Origin: Streptomyces scabiei 87.22
GTDB lineage: Bacteria; Actinomycetota; Actinomycetes; Streptomycetales; Streptomycetaceae
NCBI RefSeq assembly: GCF_000091305.1
Contig: NC_013929.1
Coordinates: forward strand, 3,038,001-3,102,000
DNA length: 64,000 nucleotides
Direction of reading: 5' to 3'
Shown in pieces: positions 63,697-64,000 of the stretch. The notes beneath the pieces are model-generated. The model ran no database searches. It saw only the letters and a program-made list of their open reading frames with translations, and had not been told where the DNA came from. Both the position numbers and the translations under genes were made by a program. Each line of letters begins with the position of its first letter. Positions within the stretch are counted from its first letter, which is position 1.

Positions 63697-64000
63697 AGCG
63701 ACGGAGCCTCCTCGAGAAGCGGGTGCCCCCACTTTTCCACGAAGGCGGCCTCGACGGCGGCGCCGACCTTGTAAAGACGGTCGTCCTTCAGCGCCGGAGC
63801 GATGATCTGCAGCCCGACCGGGAGCCCGTCCTCCGGCGCGAGGCCGCAGGGCAGGGACATCGCGGCGTTGCCCGCGAGGTTGGTCGGGATGGTGCAGAGG
63901 TCGGCCAGGTACATCGCCATCGGGTCGTCGGCGCGCTCGCCGATCGGGAAGGCGGTGGTGGGCGTGGTCGGCGAGACGATGACGTCGACCTGCTCGAACG
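63693..64000 (-). CDS. gatA: Glu-tRNA(Gln) amidotransferase subunit A, C-terminal part (cut by window)
   Basis: The last 102 codons of GatA. Seen: [20 protein letters not shown], the substrate-side [40 protein letters not shown] and the C-terminal [15 protein letters not shown]. GatA is the amidase subunit (Ser-cisSer-Lys), with its catalytic residues upstream of the window. Its stop overlaps the start of the following small gene by 4 bp. Confidence 0.93.
   Translation of the reverse strand, partial: FEQVDVIVSPTTPTTAFPIGERADDPMAMYLADLCTIPTNLAGNAAMSLPCGLAPEDGLPVGLQIIAPALKDDRLYKVGAAVEAAFVEKWGHPLLEEAPSL

Overview
The window is chromosomal DNA of a Streptomyces or a very close relative. The signs are very high GC with strong GC bias at third codon positions, GTG and TTG starts, two back-to-back conservons, a Streptomyces-type ilvB leader peptide, and a gene order that matches, from memory, the S. 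coelicolor core-chromosome stretch SCO5544 to SCO5499 read backwards. I see no tRNA, rRNA, CRISPR array, insertion sequence, prophage or large biosynthetic cluster.

Layout. 1-9514 (+): two complete-type conservons in tandem (sensor-like ATPase cvnA, roadblock cvnB, DUF742 cvnC, small GTPase cvnD); the first cvnA lacks its 5' end. The two cvnD genes share 391 bp of exact identity, although the flanking genes have diverged. 9764-11599 (-): accE and accB, an acyl-CoA carboxylase epsilon/beta pair. 11765-19780: mixed accessory genes (PL8 polysaccharide lyase, YceI protein, YdeI-like protein, a frameshifted aminoglycoside-phosphotransferase-like gene, a secreted trypsin, a Gly/Asp/Phe-repeat membrane protein, a lipoprotein). 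19881-21721 (-): citramalate synthase with an apparent Ile-Ile leader-peptide attenuator. 21864-26050 (-): a compact four-gene operon ureAB-ureC-aguA-tetR behind a palindromic operator. Its UreC keeps the metal ligands of urease but has lost the flap Cys/His, and no urease accessory genes are present; this is the most interesting system here. 26134-32341: an XRE regulator, a serine hydrolase, ilvE, leuB, a Tat-exported metallophosphoesterase and an overlooked 43-residue gene. 32674-36614: the proline catabolic genes pruA and putB, with a divergent PucR-type regulator. 36717-41431: a membrane Ser/Thr kinase and a large LuxR-type (LAL) regulator. 41707-47307 (-): serA, ilvC, ilvN and ilvB with a MRTRILVLG-type leader and attenuator. 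47410-54509: a PAS-GGDEF-(degenerate EAL) membrane protein, a 2-hydroxyacid dehydrogenase, an aldo/keto reductase, a PQQ-type sugar dehydrogenase lipoprotein and a small DUF6191-like protein. 54592-61699 (-): a second LAL regulator, small proteins, a GNAT acetyltransferase and an MMPL exporter. 61924-64000 (-): gatB, an 80-residue membrane protein and the 3' end of gatA.

How the genes fit together. Branched-chain amino acid synthesis dominates the metabolism: cimA, leuB, ilvE, ilvC, ilvN and ilvB lie within 30 kb, two of the transcripts carry leader peptide/terminator pairs, and serA sits beside them. The put genes with their PucR regulator form a self-contained catabolic unit. The ureAB-ureC-aguA-tetR operon looks like a self-contained agmatine or ureido-compound unit. 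Intergenic regions hold many strong hairpin terminators and two copies of a 22-bp inverted repeat.
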